A stretch of DNA of 64,000 nt from Parahoeflea halophila. GTDB lineage: Bacteria; Pseudomonadota; Alphaproteobacteria; Rhizobiales; Rhizobiaceae. Location: NCBI RefSeq assembly GCF_900220985.1, contig NZ_OCPC01000003.1, positions 186,001-250,000 on the forward strand. The letters are read 5' to 3'. Position 1 is the first letter of the stretch. Each line of letters opens with the position of its first letter. Both the position numbers and the translations under genes were made by a program. Below the pieces are notes generated by a model, which was not told where the DNA came from, searched no databases, and saw only the letters and a list, made by a program, of their open reading frames with translations. Shown here piece by piece: positions 18,094 to 28,543 of this stretch.

Positions 18094-20456
18094 TGGCGGG
18101 TGTGCGCCGGTCTAGAGTAGATGTGTTTGCTGGCGTTCTTTGCGCCGGCGTGGCCGTTTGCACCATTTTTACGTTTGCCGCTGAGCAGGTCGCAGCGCAG
18201 GGCGTACCGCCTGGCAGTTTCGACATTGCAGAAGACGCAAAGATGCTGCTGGCCGCCGATGAACTGATCTACAACAACGATACCGGCGTCGTCGTGGCAA
18301 GTGGCGGCGTGCAGATCGATTACGGCAATTACAAGCTTGTGGCCGACCGGGTCGAGTATGACCAGAACACCGGCCGCATGCAGGCTTTCGGCTCGGTCGA
18401 AATGGTCGAGCCAAGCGGAAACCGGATTTATGCTGACAATCTCGATGTCACGGATGATTTCGCTGACGGGTTTGTCAACGCACTGAGAATCGAAACGCCC
18501 GACAACACACGCATAGCGGCCGAAAGTGCCGTACGCGGAGACGGCCAGACGACATTCAACAATGGCGTCTACACGGCTTGTGAAATTTGTGAGGAAAAAC
18601 CCGAGCGCGCACCCTTCTGGCAGGTCAAGGCAAGGCGCGTGATCCAGAACGGCGAGACCAAGACGATCCGCCTCGAGCATGCGACTTTCGAACTCCTGGG
18701 CATGCCGATTGCCTACCTGCCTTTTCTCGAGCTTCCCGACCACGACAAGAAGCGCAAGTCCGGCTTTCTCACCCCCAGCTACCTGATCAGCGAGAATCTC
18801 GGTTCCGGGGTATCGATCCCGTTCTATTTGGCGATTTCACCCTATATGGATGCGACCTTCACAGGTACCGGCTACACCAAACAGGGTTTCCTCGGGGAAG
18901 TCGAATTCCGGCAAAACTTCGCCAATGGCGAGCACACTCTGCGCATGGCAGGCATTTCCCAGACGGACCCAAGCGCTTTTGCTGCAAACACATCGGACTC
19001 GCTGACCACCCGACGGGGCATGATCGCATCTCAGGGGCAGTTCAGGATCAATCCGCGCTGGACCTTCGGCTGGAACGGGATGATCCAGACCGACAACAAT
19101 TTCTCAGAGACCTACGGCATCGCCGGCTACAGTGGCAGCACGGTCAAGTCGGAAGTCTATCTGAAGGGCCTGTCAAACCGGAGTCACTTCAATCTGCAAG
19201 CCTACAGGTTCGACATCCAGGACGCCGACGAAACCAATGCTGCTGAAAAGCTCCAGACCGTTGTCCACCCGTCGCTGGACTACAAACGGACGTTTTCCGA
19301 ACCGGTCGCCGGCGGGGAATTGTCGCTCGACGTCAACGGATATTCGGTGTCACGGCAGGCAGACGACAAGACCGTGCGCAGTGGCTCCGCCTCCACCAAC
19401 CCGCTGAATGCCGACCGTTACAAGGGCTTTGCCGGTTCGAACTCGCGGCTGAGCGCCGAACTCGAGTGGAGACGGACATTCACCTCCATGAACGGGCTCC
19501 GGCTCACTCCACTGCTGGCAGCGCGCGGCGATGTCAATTCGGTCGATGTCGACACCGCGCCGGACGATTACAACGGGACCTTCGCCGGAAATGGCTCGCA
19601 TGGCCGCGGCATGGTCACCGCCGGGCTTGAAGCCAGCTATCCGGTGCTGGTTACCACGGCCGGATCCAGCCATGTTTTCGAACCGATTGCGCAAGTCTTT
19701 GTGCGCCCCGACGAGCAGTTGGCAGGCGGCATTCCGAACGAGGATGCCCAGAGCTTCGCATTTGACACGACTTCGCTGTTCGAACGGGACAAGTTTTCGG
19801 GTTTCGACAGAACCGAGGGTGGCACACGGGCGAATGTCGGTGTTCGCTACACCGGCAGCTTCGACAACGGCCTGACGACGCACGGCGCGTTCGGCCAGTC
19901 TTATCACCTTGCGGGCCTCAACTCCTTCGCCACGCCGGACCTTTCGCAGGCAACGCGAAATTCGGGCCTTGAAGACAATGTCTCCGATTTTGTCGGCTCG
20001 GGCGGAATGGCTTTCAAGGGCTTCTCGTTCGCAGCCTCAGCCCGTTTCGACAAGGATGACTTCCGCATCGAGCGCTCTGACCTGCGCGCCGGGTACTCTT
20101 CCGGACGGATCACCACATCGATGACCTACAGCGAAATCAAGGCGCCGCGGCCACTCGTTCAGGGCGACGAGGACCGCCGTGAGATCACCGGACTTGCCTC
20201 ACTGAAGGTCCATGATTACTGGCGTGCGGCGGCCTCCGTGAGCTACGACCTGGTCGACAGGAAATTCAACAGCACGGCTTTTGGCCTGCTGTATGAGGAC
20301 GAGTGCTATGCCTTTGCCCTTGCTTATGAAACGACGCGGGACGACGGCAACACATCGGCGCGCGATTGGAAAATCGGTGCCCGCCTGAGCTTTCGCACCC
20401 TCGGCGATATCGGCACGGGCGACGTGACAAATCCGTTGCTGAAGTCGAGCTTCTAG
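18093..20456 (+). CDS. lptD: LPS assembly outer-membrane protein LptD
   Basis: The outer-membrane translocon that inserts LPS into the outer leaflet with LptE. The 787-residue precursor has an N-terminal signal segment (to about residue 36, ending near AAQG), an OstA/LptA-like jellyroll (about 45-160) and a large C-terminal beta-barrel. The mature protein has only three cysteines: C163 and C166 in a CxxC pair and C738. The start is GTG, sharing one base with the lptG stop, with AAGGAGGA 7 bases upstream. No lptE is visible nearby. Confidence 0.94.
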   Translation: MAGVRRSRVDVFAGVLCAGVAVCTIFTFAAEQVAAQGVPPGSFDIAEDAKMLLAADELIYNNDTGVVVASGGVQIDYGNYKLVADRVEYDQNTGRMQAFGSVEMVEPSGNRIYADNLDVTDDFADGFVNALRIETPDNTRIAAESAVRGDGQTTFNNGVYTACEICEEKPERAPFWQVKARRVIQNGETKTIRLEHATFELLGMPIAYLPFLELPDHDKKRKSGFLTPSYLISENLGSGVSIPFYLAISPYMDATFTGTGYTKQGFLGEVEFRQNFANGEHTLRMAGISQTDPSAFAANTSDSLTTRRGMIASQGQFRINPRWTFGWNGMIQTDNNFSETYGIAGYSGSTVKSEVYLKGLSNRSHFNLQAYRFDIQDADETNAAEKLQTVVHPSLDYKRTFSEPVAGGELSLDVNGYSVSRQADDKTVRSGSASTNPLNADRYKGFAGSNSRLSAELEWRRTFTSMNGLRLTPLLAARGDVNSVDVDTAPDDYNGTFAGNGSHGRGMVTAGLEASYPVLVTTAGSSHVFEPIAQVFVRPDEQLAGGIPNEDAQSFAFDTTSLFERDKFSGFDRTEGGTRANVGVRYTGSFDNGLTTHGAFGQSYHLAGLNSFATPDLSQATRNSGLEDNVSDFVGSGGMAFKGFSFAASARFDKDDFRIERSDLRAGYSSGRITTSMTYSEIKAPRPLVQGDEDRREITGLASLKVHDYWRAAASVSYDLVDRKFNSTAFGLLYEDECYAFALAYETTRDDGNTSARDWKIGARLSFRTLGDIGTGDVTNPLLKSSF

Positions 20457-20583
20457 GGCCTGTGGACAGTTATGGTTGCGCCGGATACGCCTCGTTTTCG
20501 CCGCATGCGACAGGCATTTACGTGCGACATCGGATTTGCAAGACTGGTATCTTCGGGTTGACCGGACAAAAGGACTAGAAAGC

Positions 20584-21519
20584 ATGAACTTCACCGCGAT
20601 CTCTCGCCTGACCGGCCTGCTGCTTGCTGCCGCCGTCGCGCTGCCGGTCTCGTTGGCCGCAACACCTCCCGTTCGCGCTGCCAGCGAGATCAAGATCGTG
20701 GTCAACAACCAGGCAATCACAAGTGTCGATATCGCCCGGCGGGTGGCATTTCTCAGACTACAGCGCACCGGCGGCAACCTTGGACAGAAAGCGCGCGAGC
20801 AGCTCACCGAGGAGGCCCTGAAGCTGCAGGAGGCAGCGCGCATGCGCGTGATGGCCTCGGATGCCGAGGTTGACGCCGCCTTCGAACGCTTTGCCGCCTC
20901 GAACAACTTGTCCACCGCCCAGATGACCCAGGTTCTCAACCAGGCCGGCGTTACGCCAAAGCATTTCAAGAACTTCATCCGGGTTCAGATGAGTTGGCCG
21001 CGGGTTGTTGGCGCAATCGGTGGCGGTGGTCTGTCGACGCAGGAGCTGGTTACCAAAATGCTTGAGCGGGGCAACAGCAACAAGGCTTCGACGACGGAGT
21101 ACATTCTCCAGCAGGTGATCTTTGTCGTCCCAGCCAGCAAACGCTCCAAATCGGTTTTGAACGCCCGCAAACGCGAGGCAGATCAGCTGCGTGCAAGGAT
21201 CAGTGGATGTGACAACATAACTTCAATGATCACCGGACTCAGGGACGTGTCGCTGCGCCAGCTTGGCCGCGTAATGCAGCCGCAGTTGCCGTTGGACTGG
21301 AAGCCGCTGATCGAACGGGCCGACACCGGTTCGGCCACCTCGACACGGATTACAGAGCGTGGCGTGGAATTCATCGTGCTGTGCTCAGCAAAGACAGTCA
21401 CGGACGACAAGGCAGCCGAGCTCGTGTTCAGAGCCGAGAACGAAGAGGCCGGCGAGTCCGAGGAAGCCAAGAAGTACCTCGCCGAATTGCGCAGACGCGC
21501 GATTATCGCAAACAAGTAA
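20584..21519 (+). CDS. surA: SurA-like periplasmic chaperone/peptidyl-prolyl isomerase
   Basis: A predicted periplasmic foldase for outer-membrane proteins, probably including LptD encoded just before it. The 311-residue precursor has a signal peptide (about 1-33, cleavage near VRAAS), a SurA N-terminal chaperone domain ([22 protein letters not shown] and the following helices) and a reduced parvulin-like region from about 180 ([11 protein letters not shown]). It is shorter than enterobacterial SurA, with at most one degenerate isomerase domain, so chaperone action is more certain than isomerase action. It sits between lptD and pdxA, a widely conserved order. Confidence 0.88.
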   Translation: MNFTAISRLTGLLLAAAVALPVSLAATPPVRAASEIKIVVNNQAITSVDIARRVAFLRLQRTGGNLGQKAREQLTEEALKLQEAARMRVMASDAEVDAAFERFAASNNLSTAQMTQVLNQAGVTPKHFKNFIRVQMSWPRVVGAIGGGGLSTQELVTKMLERGNSNKASTTEYILQQVIFVVPASKRSKSVLNARKREADQLRARISGCDNITSMITGLRDVSLRQLGRVMQPQLPLDWKPLIERADTGSATSTRITERGVEFIVLCSAKTVTDDKAAELVFRAENEEAGESEEAKKYLAELRRRAIIANK

Positions 21520-21529
21520 GGGCTGCTCG

Positions 21530-22579
21530 TTGACAAACGGACGCCGCCGCGCGCTGGCCTTGACCATGGGCGATCCAGCCGGAATCGGCCCGGATCTGGC
21601 TCTGGCGGCCTGGACGAACCGTGCAGCTCTCGAATTGCCACCGTTTCTGATCATCGCTGATCCGGCCATGCTTGCCGAGCGGGCTGAACGGTTAGGTCTC
21701 AATGTAGCGCTGGCCGTGACCTCGCCGGAGGACGCTGCGGTTAAGTTCGATACCGCACTGCCCGTCTTGCCGGTGACGCTGGCCAAGCCGGCCATACCCG
21801 GAACGCCTGACCCGGCCAATGCCAACACAATTATCGAAGCCATAAGGCTCGGCGTCGAATTGACCACCGGTGACAGAACCCGCGCCGTTGTGACCAATCC
21901 GATCGCCAAGAGCGTGCTTTACGCGTCCGGCTTCGGCTTTCCCGGCCATACCGAATACCTGGCGCATCTGGCGGGTGAGGCCGCGGGGCATGTTGTAACC
22001 CCGGTCATGCTGCTGGCAGGACCCGAGCTGCGCGTGGCGCCGGTCACGATCCACATTCCGCTCGGTCAGGTTCCTCAGGCGTTGAGTACCCGTGCCATCG
22101 TGGAAACCGGCCGGATCATGGCGCGGGACCTGGTTTCGCGCTTCGGGCTGAACGCACCACGCCTGGCGGTATCCGGCCTCAACCCGCATGCCGGGGAAGA
22201 CGGCGCGCTGGGCAGCGAAGACGGCGACATCATTGCGCCCGCCGTGGCCGAACTGCGGGCCATGGGGATCGGCGCATTCGGTCCGCTCCCTGCCGACACC
22301 ATGTTTCACGCCGAGGCCCGGGAAAGCTATGATGCAGCGCTGTGCATGTATCATGACCAGGCGCTGATACCGGCCAAGACGCTCGGCTTTCACGATTCGG
22401 TCAATGTCACCCTCGGCCTGCCCTTCATCCGCACATCGCCTGATCACGGCACCGCGTTTTCGCTGGCTGGACAGGGCGTGGCCCGCCCCGACAGCCTGAT
22501 CGCCGCGATCAGGCTTGCGGCCAGGATGGCCGATACCGAGATCGAAACCAAAACGCCGCAAGCGTCGAGCCGGATCTGA
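21530..22579 (+). CDS. pdxA: 4-hydroxythreonine-4-phosphate dehydrogenase
   Basis: Oxidises 4-phosphohydroxy-L-threonine in the DXP-dependent pyridoxal phosphate pathway. The 349-residue protein carries [12 protein letters not shown] at the N-terminus and metal-ligand histidines in FPGHTEYLA and MYHDQALIP, and SPDHGTAF near the end. The start is taken as TTG at 21530 just after surA; the ATG at 21566 is a conservative alternative but would remove conserved residues before MGDPAGIG. The stop shares a base with the rsmA ATG. Confidence 0.93.
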   Translation: MTNGRRRALALTMGDPAGIGPDLALAAWTNRAALELPPFLIIADPAMLAERAERLGLNVALAVTSPEDAAVKFDTALPVLPVTLAKPAIPGTPDPANANTIIEAIRLGVELTTGDRTRAVVTNPIAKSVLYASGFGFPGHTEYLAHLAGEAAGHVVTPVMLLAGPELRVAPVTIHIPLGQVPQALSTRAIVETGRIMARDLVSRFGLNAPRLAVSGLNPHAGEDGALGSEDGDIIAPAVAELRAMGIGAFGPLPADTMFHAEARESYDAALCMYHDQALIPAKTLGFHDSVNVTLGLPFIRTSPDHGTAFSLAGQGVARPDSLIAAIRLAARMADTEIETKTPQASSRI

Positions 22580-23409
22580 TGGCCACCACCCCAGACGGCC
22601 TGCCGCCGCTGCGCGAAGTTGTCGCCACCCACGGACTCGCGCCAAAAAAGGCGCTTGGCCAGAACTTTCTCTTCGACCTCAACCTCACCGCCAAGATTGC
22701 CCGCTCCGCCGGTCCGCTTGAGGGTTTTACGGTATTTGAGATCGGCCCCGGCCCGGGCGGGCTGACCCGCGCCCTGCTGGCGCAAGGTGCCTCACGCGTC
22801 GTGGCGGTGGAGACAGATCCGCGCTGCCTGCCCATCCTGGACGAAATCTCCAACCATTATGCGGGCCGCCTGCAGATTGTTCAGGGCGACGCGCTGAAGA
22901 CCGACCTTGCGGCCATTGCTGCTGGCGGCCCGGCAAAGGTCGTCGCCAACCTGCCCTATAATGTCGGCACGCAATTGCTGATCAACTGGCTCACCGCCAA
23001 TCCCGACGCCCCTTTCTGGACGTCGATGACGCTGATGTTCCAGAAGGAAGTCGGCCAGCGGATCGTGGCTGGACCAGGCTCCAACCACTATGGCCGCCTG
23101 GGCGTACTTGCGGGATGGATTGCGCACAGCGAGATCCTGTTTGACGTGCCGCCGCAGGCCTTCACGCCGCCACCCAAGGTCACCTCCAGTGTGGTCCAGC
23201 TTGAACCGCTCAAAGAGCGCCTGCCATGCGACCTTGCGAAACTCGAGCGCGTGACCCAGGCTGCCTTCGGCCAGCGCCGCAAGATGCTCAGGCAGAGCCT
23301 CAAGCCGCTCGGCGGGGAAAGCCTGCTCGAGCGCGTCGGCATCGACCCGGCGCGCCGCGCAGAGACCCTGAGTGTTGAAGAGTTCTGCCAATTGGCGCGG
23401 GCGATCTGA
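22579..23409 (+). CDS. rsmA: 16S rRNA (adenine(1518)-N6/adenine(1519)-N6)-dimethyltransferase
   Basis: Dimethylates the two adjacent adenines near the 3' end of 16S rRNA late in 30S assembly (also called KsgA). The 276-residue protein has KKALGQNFL, the SAM-binding loop [10 protein letters not shown], the VVAVETDPR segment and the catalytic NLPYN. It overlaps the pdxA stop by one base (TGATG). The surA-pdxA-rsmA order is conserved across proteobacteria. Confidence 0.97.
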   Translation: MATTPDGLPPLREVVATHGLAPKKALGQNFLFDLNLTAKIARSAGPLEGFTVFEIGPGPGGLTRALLAQGASRVVAVETDPRCLPILDEISNHYAGRLQIVQGDALKTDLAAIAAGGPAKVVANLPYNVGTQLLINWLTANPDAPFWTSMTLMFQKEVGQRIVAGPGSNHYGRLGVLAGWIAHSEILFDVPPQAFTPPPKVTSSVVQLEPLKERLPCDLAKLERVTQAAFGQRRKMLRQSLKPLGGESLLERVGIDPARRAETLSVEEFCQLARAI

Positions 23410-23472
23410 CACAGCCGTGCCGCCTTTTGTTGCGCGAAGACCGGCTTGACCGAGGGGTGGGGAGTAGAAGCC

Positions 23473-24174
23473 ATGAAGACAATCGGCATTCTGGGCGGGA
23501 TGAGCTGGGAGAGCACGGCCACCTATTACCAGTTGCTCAATCGGATGGTCCGGTCGAGACTTGGCGGCTTGCACTCCGCCGACATCCTGTTGCGCTCCTT
23601 CGACTTCGCGCCAATTGCCCGCCTGCAGTCCAACGGCGACTGGGACGGCGCAGCAGAGCTGATGACCAAGGCGGCTCTTGCGCTTGAGAAAGCCGGCGCG
23701 GACTGCTTGCTGATCGGCACCAACACGATGCATATCTGCGCCGACCCCGTGCAGTCGAGACTGTCGATACCGCTATTGCACATCGCCGACGTGACAGCGG
23801 AAGCAGTAAAGGACCGTGGCTGCAGATCTCCGTTGCTGCTTGCCACGCGCTTCACCATGGAAAGGGATTTCTACAAGGGCAGACTGAGCCTGAAACATGG
23901 CGTCGAAGTGGTGATACCCGATGAGCAGCAGCGAGCGGACGTTCACCGCATCATCTATGACGAGCTGTGCCAGGGCTTGATCAGCAGCCAGTCAAAGGCG
24001 CTGTATCTCCAGATCATAGAGGCGGCGAAAACCCGCGGCGCCGATGGCGTGATCTTCGGCTGTACAGAGGTCGGCCTGCTCATTTCGGCCGACGATGTCG
24101 ACGTGCCCGTGTTCAACTCGACTGAACTTCATGCCCAGGCCGCCGTGGATTTTGCACTCACCGATCAGATCTGA
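23473..24174 (+). CDS. Aspartate/glutamate racemase family protein (YgeA type)
   Basis: A cofactor-independent amino acid racemase of 233 residues. The N-terminus reads MKTIGILGGMSWESTATYY. The two catalytic positions are T83 in GTNTMH and C197 in FGCTEV, the Thr/Cys pair described for the broad aspartate/glutamate racemase YgeA of E. coli, at identical numbering. The substrate could be L- to D-Glu/Asp or another amino acid. The ATG at 23473 was chosen over a TTG nine codons upstream. It converges with gmk. Confidence 0.85.
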   Translation: MKTIGILGGMSWESTATYYQLLNRMVRSRLGGLHSADILLRSFDFAPIARLQSNGDWDGAAELMTKAALALEKAGADCLLIGTNTMHICADPVQSRLSIPLLHIADVTAEAVKDRGCRSPLLLATRFTMERDFYKGRLSLKHGVEVVIPDEQQRADVHRIIYDELCQGLISSQSKALYLQIIEAAKTRGADGVIFGCTEVGLLISADDVDVPVFNSTELHAQAAVDFALTDQI

Positions 24175-24248
24175 CTTCTGACATCGGGAGCTTACTGTCA
24201 GGGTGTGCCCGCAATGGTGCGGAATAATCGGCCCGGCAAACAGCCCGG

Positions 24249-24905
24249 TCAGGTGTCGAGCAGATCCTTGACGAAATCGAACAGGCCCGGCCGACGGTCG
24301 CGGCGCAGGCGTTCGGCCTGGACAATGGCGCGGACGGCCGAATAGGCGCGGTCGAGATCATCGTTGACGACGACATAATCGTATTCGCGCCAGTGTTCGA
24401 TCTCGGAGCGGGCATTGGCCAGCCGCTGTTCGATCACCTCGTCGGCGTCCTCGGCGCGGCGGTGCAGCCTTGCACGCAGCTCTTCCATCGACGGCGGAAG
24501 GATGAAAATCGAGACCACGTCGACGCTCATTTTTTCCTGCAGCTGCTGAGCGCCCTGCCAGTCAATGTCAAACAGCATGTCGCGGCCTTCAGACATCGCC
24601 ACTTCGGCGGCTTCGCGGGGCGTGCCGTAACAATTGCCGTGCACCTCCGCCCACTCGAGCAAAGCTTCGGAATCACGCATGCGTTCGAAATCGCGGCGCG
24701 ACTTGAAATGGTAGTGAACCCCTTCGATCTCGCTGCCACGGCGCGGGCGTGTGGTCACGCTGACCGACAGGCTGAGACCGGGGTCATTTTCCAGCAAGGT
24801 GCGGGCAATGGTGGATTTTCCGGCACCCGAGGGTGAGGAAATCACCAGCATGAGACCGCGCCGCTTGATGCGGGCCGAGGGAAGATGGGCGGGCGGCTGG
24901 CTCAT
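24249..24905 (-). CDS. gmk: Guanylate kinase
   Basis: Phosphorylates GMP to GDP, also recycling signalling nucleotides. The 218-residue protein has the P-loop [10 protein letters not shown] near 23-32, the GMP-binding [18 protein letters not shown] and the lid segment around [14 protein letters not shown]. The N-terminus extends about 17 residues beyond E. coli Gmk, common in alphaproteobacteria. It begins two bases after the yicC stop, using a GGAG within the end of yicC. Confidence 0.97.
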   Translation of the reverse strand: MSQPPAHLPSARIKRRGLMLVISSPSGAGKSTIARTLLENDPGLSLSVSVTTRPRRGSEIEGVHYHFKSRRDFERMRDSEALLEWAEVHGNCYGTPREAAEVAMSEGRDMLFDIDWQGAQQLQEKMSVDVVSIFILPPSMEELRARLHRRAEDADEVIEQRLANARSEIEHWREYDYVVVNDDLDRAYSAVRAIVQAERLRRDRRPGLFDFVKDLLDT

Positions 24906-24907
24906 CG

Positions 24908-25795
24908 CTACTCCAGATTTTGAACTTGTTCGCGAAACTGGTCTATCAAGACCTTCAAATCAAGCCCGATCGCGGTAACCGGCGCGGCATTGGATTTGGA
25001 ACAGATGGTGTTGGTTTCGCGGTTGAATTCCTGGGCCAGGAAATCAAGGCGCCGGCCCGCGGGTGCATCTCCGGCGATCAGGGCGCGTGCGGCATCGACA
25101 TGGGCCTTGAGCCGGTCGATTTCCTCACGCAGATCCGCCTTGGTGGCGAGCATCGCCGCCTCCATGTGCAGGCGGTCGCGGTCAAGGCTGGCGTTGGCGT
25201 CCATCAGGCTGGCTACCTGCTCGGCCAACCTTGCGCGGATAGCGTCGGGCGAGCGCGACGGCTCCTCCTCGACGGCACGCGTCAGCGCTGCGATGCGCTC
25301 GACCTGGGTTTTTAGAATTCTGGTCAGCGCCGCCCCTTCCGACAGCCGCATGGCCTTGAGATCTTCAAGCGCATGCATGAAGCCTGCAAGCACCGCCTGG
25401 TTGCGGGCTTCGCTGTCTTCAGCAGAAAGTTCGGGCTCGCGAAATTCGAGGACGCCCTTGATGTTGAGAATGCCGTCCAGTGCCGGTTTGCGGGCGTCGA
25501 TACGCTCGCCAAGCCTGTCGACGAGGCTGATCACGGCTTCAAGGGCTGCATCGTTGATAACGGCTTCCACCGCATTGCTGACCACATTGGCAGAGAGCGA
25601 CACTTGCAGATTGCCCCGTGTCAAAACCGCGGCCGCGGCCCTGCGAACCGGCTGTTCCAACGCCTCGAAGCCCTGGGGCAGCCGCAGCCGGACATCAAGG
25701 CTCTTGCCGTTGACCGAGCGGAGTTCCCACACGAAGCGCAAGCCGGCAGCTTCGCCCTCGTGGCGCGCAAATCCCGTCATTGACTGGATTGCCAT
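24908..25795 (-). CDS. yicC: YicC/YloC family endoribonuclease
   Basis: A 295-residue protein of the YicC/YloC family, whose characterised members are endoribonucleases acting on small RNAs and mRNA. It has the N-terminal signature [28 protein letters not shown], and the C-terminal DUF1732 segment ([18 protein letters not shown]). The start at 25795 is conserved; the frame is open further upstream but antisense to the mltG end. It lies between mltG and gmk, the standard order in this group. Confidence 0.95.
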   Translation of the reverse strand: MAIQSMTGFARHEGEAAGLRFVWELRSVNGKSLDVRLRLPQGFEALEQPVRRAAAAVLTRGNLQVSLSANVVSNAVEAVINDAALEAVISLVDRLGERIDARKPALDGILNIKGVLEFREPELSAEDSEARNQAVLAGFMHALEDLKAMRLSEGAALTRILKTQVERIAALTRAVEEEPSRSPDAIRARLAEQVASLMDANASLDRDRLHMEAAMLATKADLREEIDRLKAHVDAARALIAGDAPAGRRLDFLAQEFNRETNTICSKSNAAPVTAIGLDLKVLIDQFREQVQNLE

Positions 25796-25850
25796 GCTTG
25801 TCGCCCCCTGTTGGCCCCACGCCCGCCCTGCCCGGCCGGACGCAGGAAGA

Positions 25851-27065
25851 TCAATCGCCCTGTGTGCCCGCTTCGCCCTCGGCAGCCTTGGCTGCTTCGG
25901 CCTCTTCCGCAGCAAGCGCTTTCGCCCGCTCGGCTTCAAGCCTGCGCCAGCGCGCGACATTCGCGTTGTGATCATCGAGTGTCTCGGCAAAGGCATGACC
26001 ACCGGTGCCGTCGGCTACGAAGTACAGATCCTTGGTCCGCGACGGATTGGCAACGGCTTCCATCGCCTCACGGCCCGGATTTGCTATCGGGGTGGGCGGC
26101 AGACGGTCAATCACATAGGTGTTGTAGGCGGTCGGCTTTTCTATGTCGGACTTGTAGATCGGACGGTCGGCCGGTTTTCCAGCGCCTCCGAACAGGCCGT
26201 AGATGATGGTCGGATCAGACTGCAGCCGCATGCCGCGGTTAAGCCGGTTGATGAAGACGCCGGCGACACGCGGGCGTTCGTCAGCCCTTGCGGTTTCCTT
26301 CTCGACGATGGAGGCCAGGATCACCAGTTCATCGGGCGTTTCAAGCGGCAGATCCGGGGCGCGGCGGGCCCATACCTGCTCCAGCGCCCGGGTCTGGGCC
26401 CTGGTCATCTGCTCGACAATTTCGGCACGGGTGGTGCCGCGCGAGAACTTGTAGGTTTCGGGCAAAAGCGCGCCTTCCGGGGGCATCTCTGCCGGCAGGT
26501 CCCCCTGCAGCATCTCGTCGGCCTTCAGCCGGTCGAACACCTGCTGCACGGTCTGTCCTTCGGGAACGGTGAAGGAATAGAGAATCGACTTGCCCGACTG
26601 CAGCAATTGGACAATCTCGAGCATCGAAGCCCGGGCCTTGATTTCGTATTCGCCTGCCTTGAGCGTGTCTTCGCCGAGCACGCCCTTGGCGCCGATCGAA
26701 AAGATCCGCTGATTGTCGATGATGCCCTGGCGTTCGAGCGCGGCCGCGATCTGGTTGAGACCGGCTCCGTCCCGAACCATGAAGTTGGTGGTCTGGTCGA
26801 GCGGGCCATGGCCTTCAAACTCGGTCTTGCCATACCAGAAGACGCCGATACCGACGATGGCGACAAAGATCACCAGGGAGAGGATGAAGTTGAGGAACAC
26901 CACCACCTGGCTGCGGGCACGGCGCGAGCGCCGGGGTGGAGGCGGGGCCATTTCGGGCTTCAATGCCTGTGACGGCGAAACCGGCACAATCGGCCCGGAA
27001 TCGGCATTGTTCTTGCCACCAGCCCGGCCAAAAATGCCCTTGCCTTGATCAGTGCGGTCGTTCAC
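25851..27065 (-). CDS. mltG: Endolytic murein transglycosylase MltG
   Basis: A membrane-anchored lytic transglycosylase that cuts nascent glycan strands and ends their growth. The 404-residue protein has a proline-rich cytoplasmic N-terminus, one membrane helix (near 55-80), a LysM-like subdomain and the YceG/MltG catalytic domain with the active-site Glu in ASIVEKET. The C-terminus ends in an Ala/Glu-rich tail. I chose the GTG at 27065, preceded by GGAG at a good distance, over a TTG at 27128 that has no ribosome-binding site. Confidence 0.93.
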   Translation of the reverse strand: MNDRTDQGKGIFGRAGGKNNADSGPIVPVSPSQALKPEMAPPPPRRSRRARSQVVVFLNFILSLVIFVAIVGIGVFWYGKTEFEGHGPLDQTTNFMVRDGAGLNQIAAALERQGIIDNQRIFSIGAKGVLGEDTLKAGEYEIKARASMLEIVQLLQSGKSILYSFTVPEGQTVQQVFDRLKADEMLQGDLPAEMPPEGALLPETYKFSRGTTRAEIVEQMTRAQTRALEQVWARRAPDLPLETPDELVILASIVEKETARADERPRVAGVFINRLNRGMRLQSDPTIIYGLFGGAGKPADRPIYKSDIEKPTAYNTYVIDRLPPTPIANPGREAMEAVANPSRTKDLYFVADGTGGHAFAETLDDHNANVARWRRLEAERAKALAAEEAEAAKAAEGEAGTQGD

Positions 27066-27139
27066 GAGGTCAATCTCCGCAGGAATTGGTACAGGGTCAG
27101 CGCCCGATGCAGTGTTCTTGCCGCTCAATGTGGCGAAAT

Positions 27140-27171
27140 ACCGGTTCGAGATGCTCTCGATTCGAACCGGT
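27140..27171 (-). terminator. Inverted repeat between fabF and mltG
   Basis: The 9 bp arms ACCGGTTCG (27140-27148) and CGAACCGGT (27163-27171) flank a 14-base interior. It lies 7 bases after the fabF stop and before mltG. No long T run follows, so it may attenuate or stabilise rather than fully terminate. Confidence 0.45.
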
Positions 27172-27177
27172 TCGTCG

Positions 27178-28443
27178 TTACTGACCCGGAAAACGTTTCA
27201 GAACAAGGGATGCGTTGGTACCGCCAAAGCCGAAGGAATTGGACAGCGCGACATCAATCTGGCGCTTGCGCGCAACCTTGGGAACCAGATCGATCCTGGT
27301 TTCGACTTCGGGGTTGTCGAGGTTGAGCGTCGGCGGAGCCACATTGTCGCGAATGGCAAGGGCCGAAAACACCGCCTCCATGGCGCCGGCGGCACCAAGC
27401 AGGTGCCCGATGGACGATTTGGTCGACGACATCGAGATCTTGCCCGCGGCGTCGCCCACCAGCCGCTCGACAGCGCCAAGCTCGATGGTATCGGCCATGG
27501 TCGAGGTGCCATGGGCGTTGATATAGTCGATGTCGGAAGGCTCCAGCCCGGCGCGCTTTAGCGCCATCTGCATGCAGCGGTAGGCGCCGTCGCCGTCTTC
27601 GGACGGGGCAGTAATGTGGTAGGCGTCACCGGACAGGCCGTAGCCCACCACTTCGGCGATGATGTTGGCGCCACGCGCCAGCGCATGATCAAGATCTTCG
27701 AGGACCACGATTGCAGCGCCCTCGCCCATGACGAAACCGTCACGGTCGCGATCATAGGGCCGAGAGGCCTTTTCCGGGGTGTCGTTGTAGGCGGTGGACA
27801 AGGCCTTGCAGGCGGCGAAACCGGCCAGGCCGATGCGGCAGATGGCAGCTTCGGCTCCGCCGGCAACCATGACATCGGCATCACCCAGGGCAATCAGACG
27901 GGCTGCATCGCCGATGGCGTGTGCGCCGGTCGAGCAGGCGGTGACGACGGCGTGGTTGGGACCGCGCAATCCGTGCCGGATCGAGACCTGACCCGAGATC
28001 AGGTTGATCAGGCGGCCCGGAATGAAGAAGGGAGAAACCCGGCGGGGGCCCTTGTCGCGCAGGGTGTAACCAGCTTCGACAATGCCCTCGAGACCGCCGA
28101 CGCCCGAGCCGATCATCACACCGGTGGCGATCTGGTCTTCACGGCTCTGGGGGTGCCAGCCGGCATCCTTGAGCGCCATGTCAGCCGCAGCAACGCCGTA
28201 GAGAATGAACTTGTCGACCTTGCGCTGTTCCTTGGGCTCCATCCAGTCATCAGGATTGAAGGCCCCTTCCACCGAAGGATCGCTGGGAACTGAACAGGCA
28301 ATCTGGGCGGCGATGTCGCTGACGTCGAAATCGGTGACCCGTGAGGCACCGTTCTGGCTGTCGATCAAGCGCGACCAGGTGATCTCCGTGCCGCAACCCA
28401 ATGGAGAAACCACACCAGTGCCGGTAATGACCACTCTGCGCAT
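27178..28443 (-). CDS. fabF: 3-oxoacyl-ACP synthase II
   Basis: A condensing enzyme for fatty acid elongation. The 421-residue protein has the full catalytic set: nucleophile C170 in TACSTGAH, H311 in NAHGTSTM and H347 in SIGHLLGA, plus the C-terminal GFGGTNASL. It follows acpP by about 100 bases including a hairpin. Together with fabD, fabG and acpP it forms the fatty acid cluster on the minus strand. Confidence 0.97.
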   Translation of the reverse strand: MRRVVITGTGVVSPLGCGTEITWSRLIDSQNGASRVTDFDVSDIAAQIACSVPSDPSVEGAFNPDDWMEPKEQRKVDKFILYGVAAADMALKDAGWHPQSREDQIATGVMIGSGVGGLEGIVEAGYTLRDKGPRRVSPFFIPGRLINLISGQVSIRHGLRGPNHAVVTACSTGAHAIGDAARLIALGDADVMVAGGAEAAICRIGLAGFAACKALSTAYNDTPEKASRPYDRDRDGFVMGEGAAIVVLEDLDHALARGANIIAEVVGYGLSGDAYHITAPSEDGDGAYRCMQMALKRAGLEPSDIDYINAHGTSTMADTIELGAVERLVGDAAGKISMSSTKSSIGHLLGAAGAMEAVFSALAIRDNVAPPTLNLDNPEVETRIDLVPKVARKRQIDVALSNSFGFGGTNASLVLKRFPGQ

Positions 28444-28472
28444 TTTTTCAAACCCCAGTCATGTCAAAATGC

Positions 28473-28501
28473 AAATAAACCGGCGCATATGCTGCGCCGG
28501 T
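28473..28501 (-). terminator. Hairpin with T-rich tail after acpP
   Basis: Perfect 9 bp arms ACCGGCGCA (28479-28487) and TGCGCCGGT (28493-28501) enclose a 5-base loop. On the minus strand the stem is followed by TTTATTT. It lies between acpP and fabF and probably causes partial termination, giving more acpP than fabF transcript. Confidence 0.65.
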
Positions 28502-28543
28502 CCTGACTACGGACATCAGGTCCGCCGGTCAACTTCAGTTCAA

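Noticed and set aside
24990-26972. A 660-codon open frame on the plus strand
   Set aside because: It is antisense to yicC and mltG; both of those carry family motifs.
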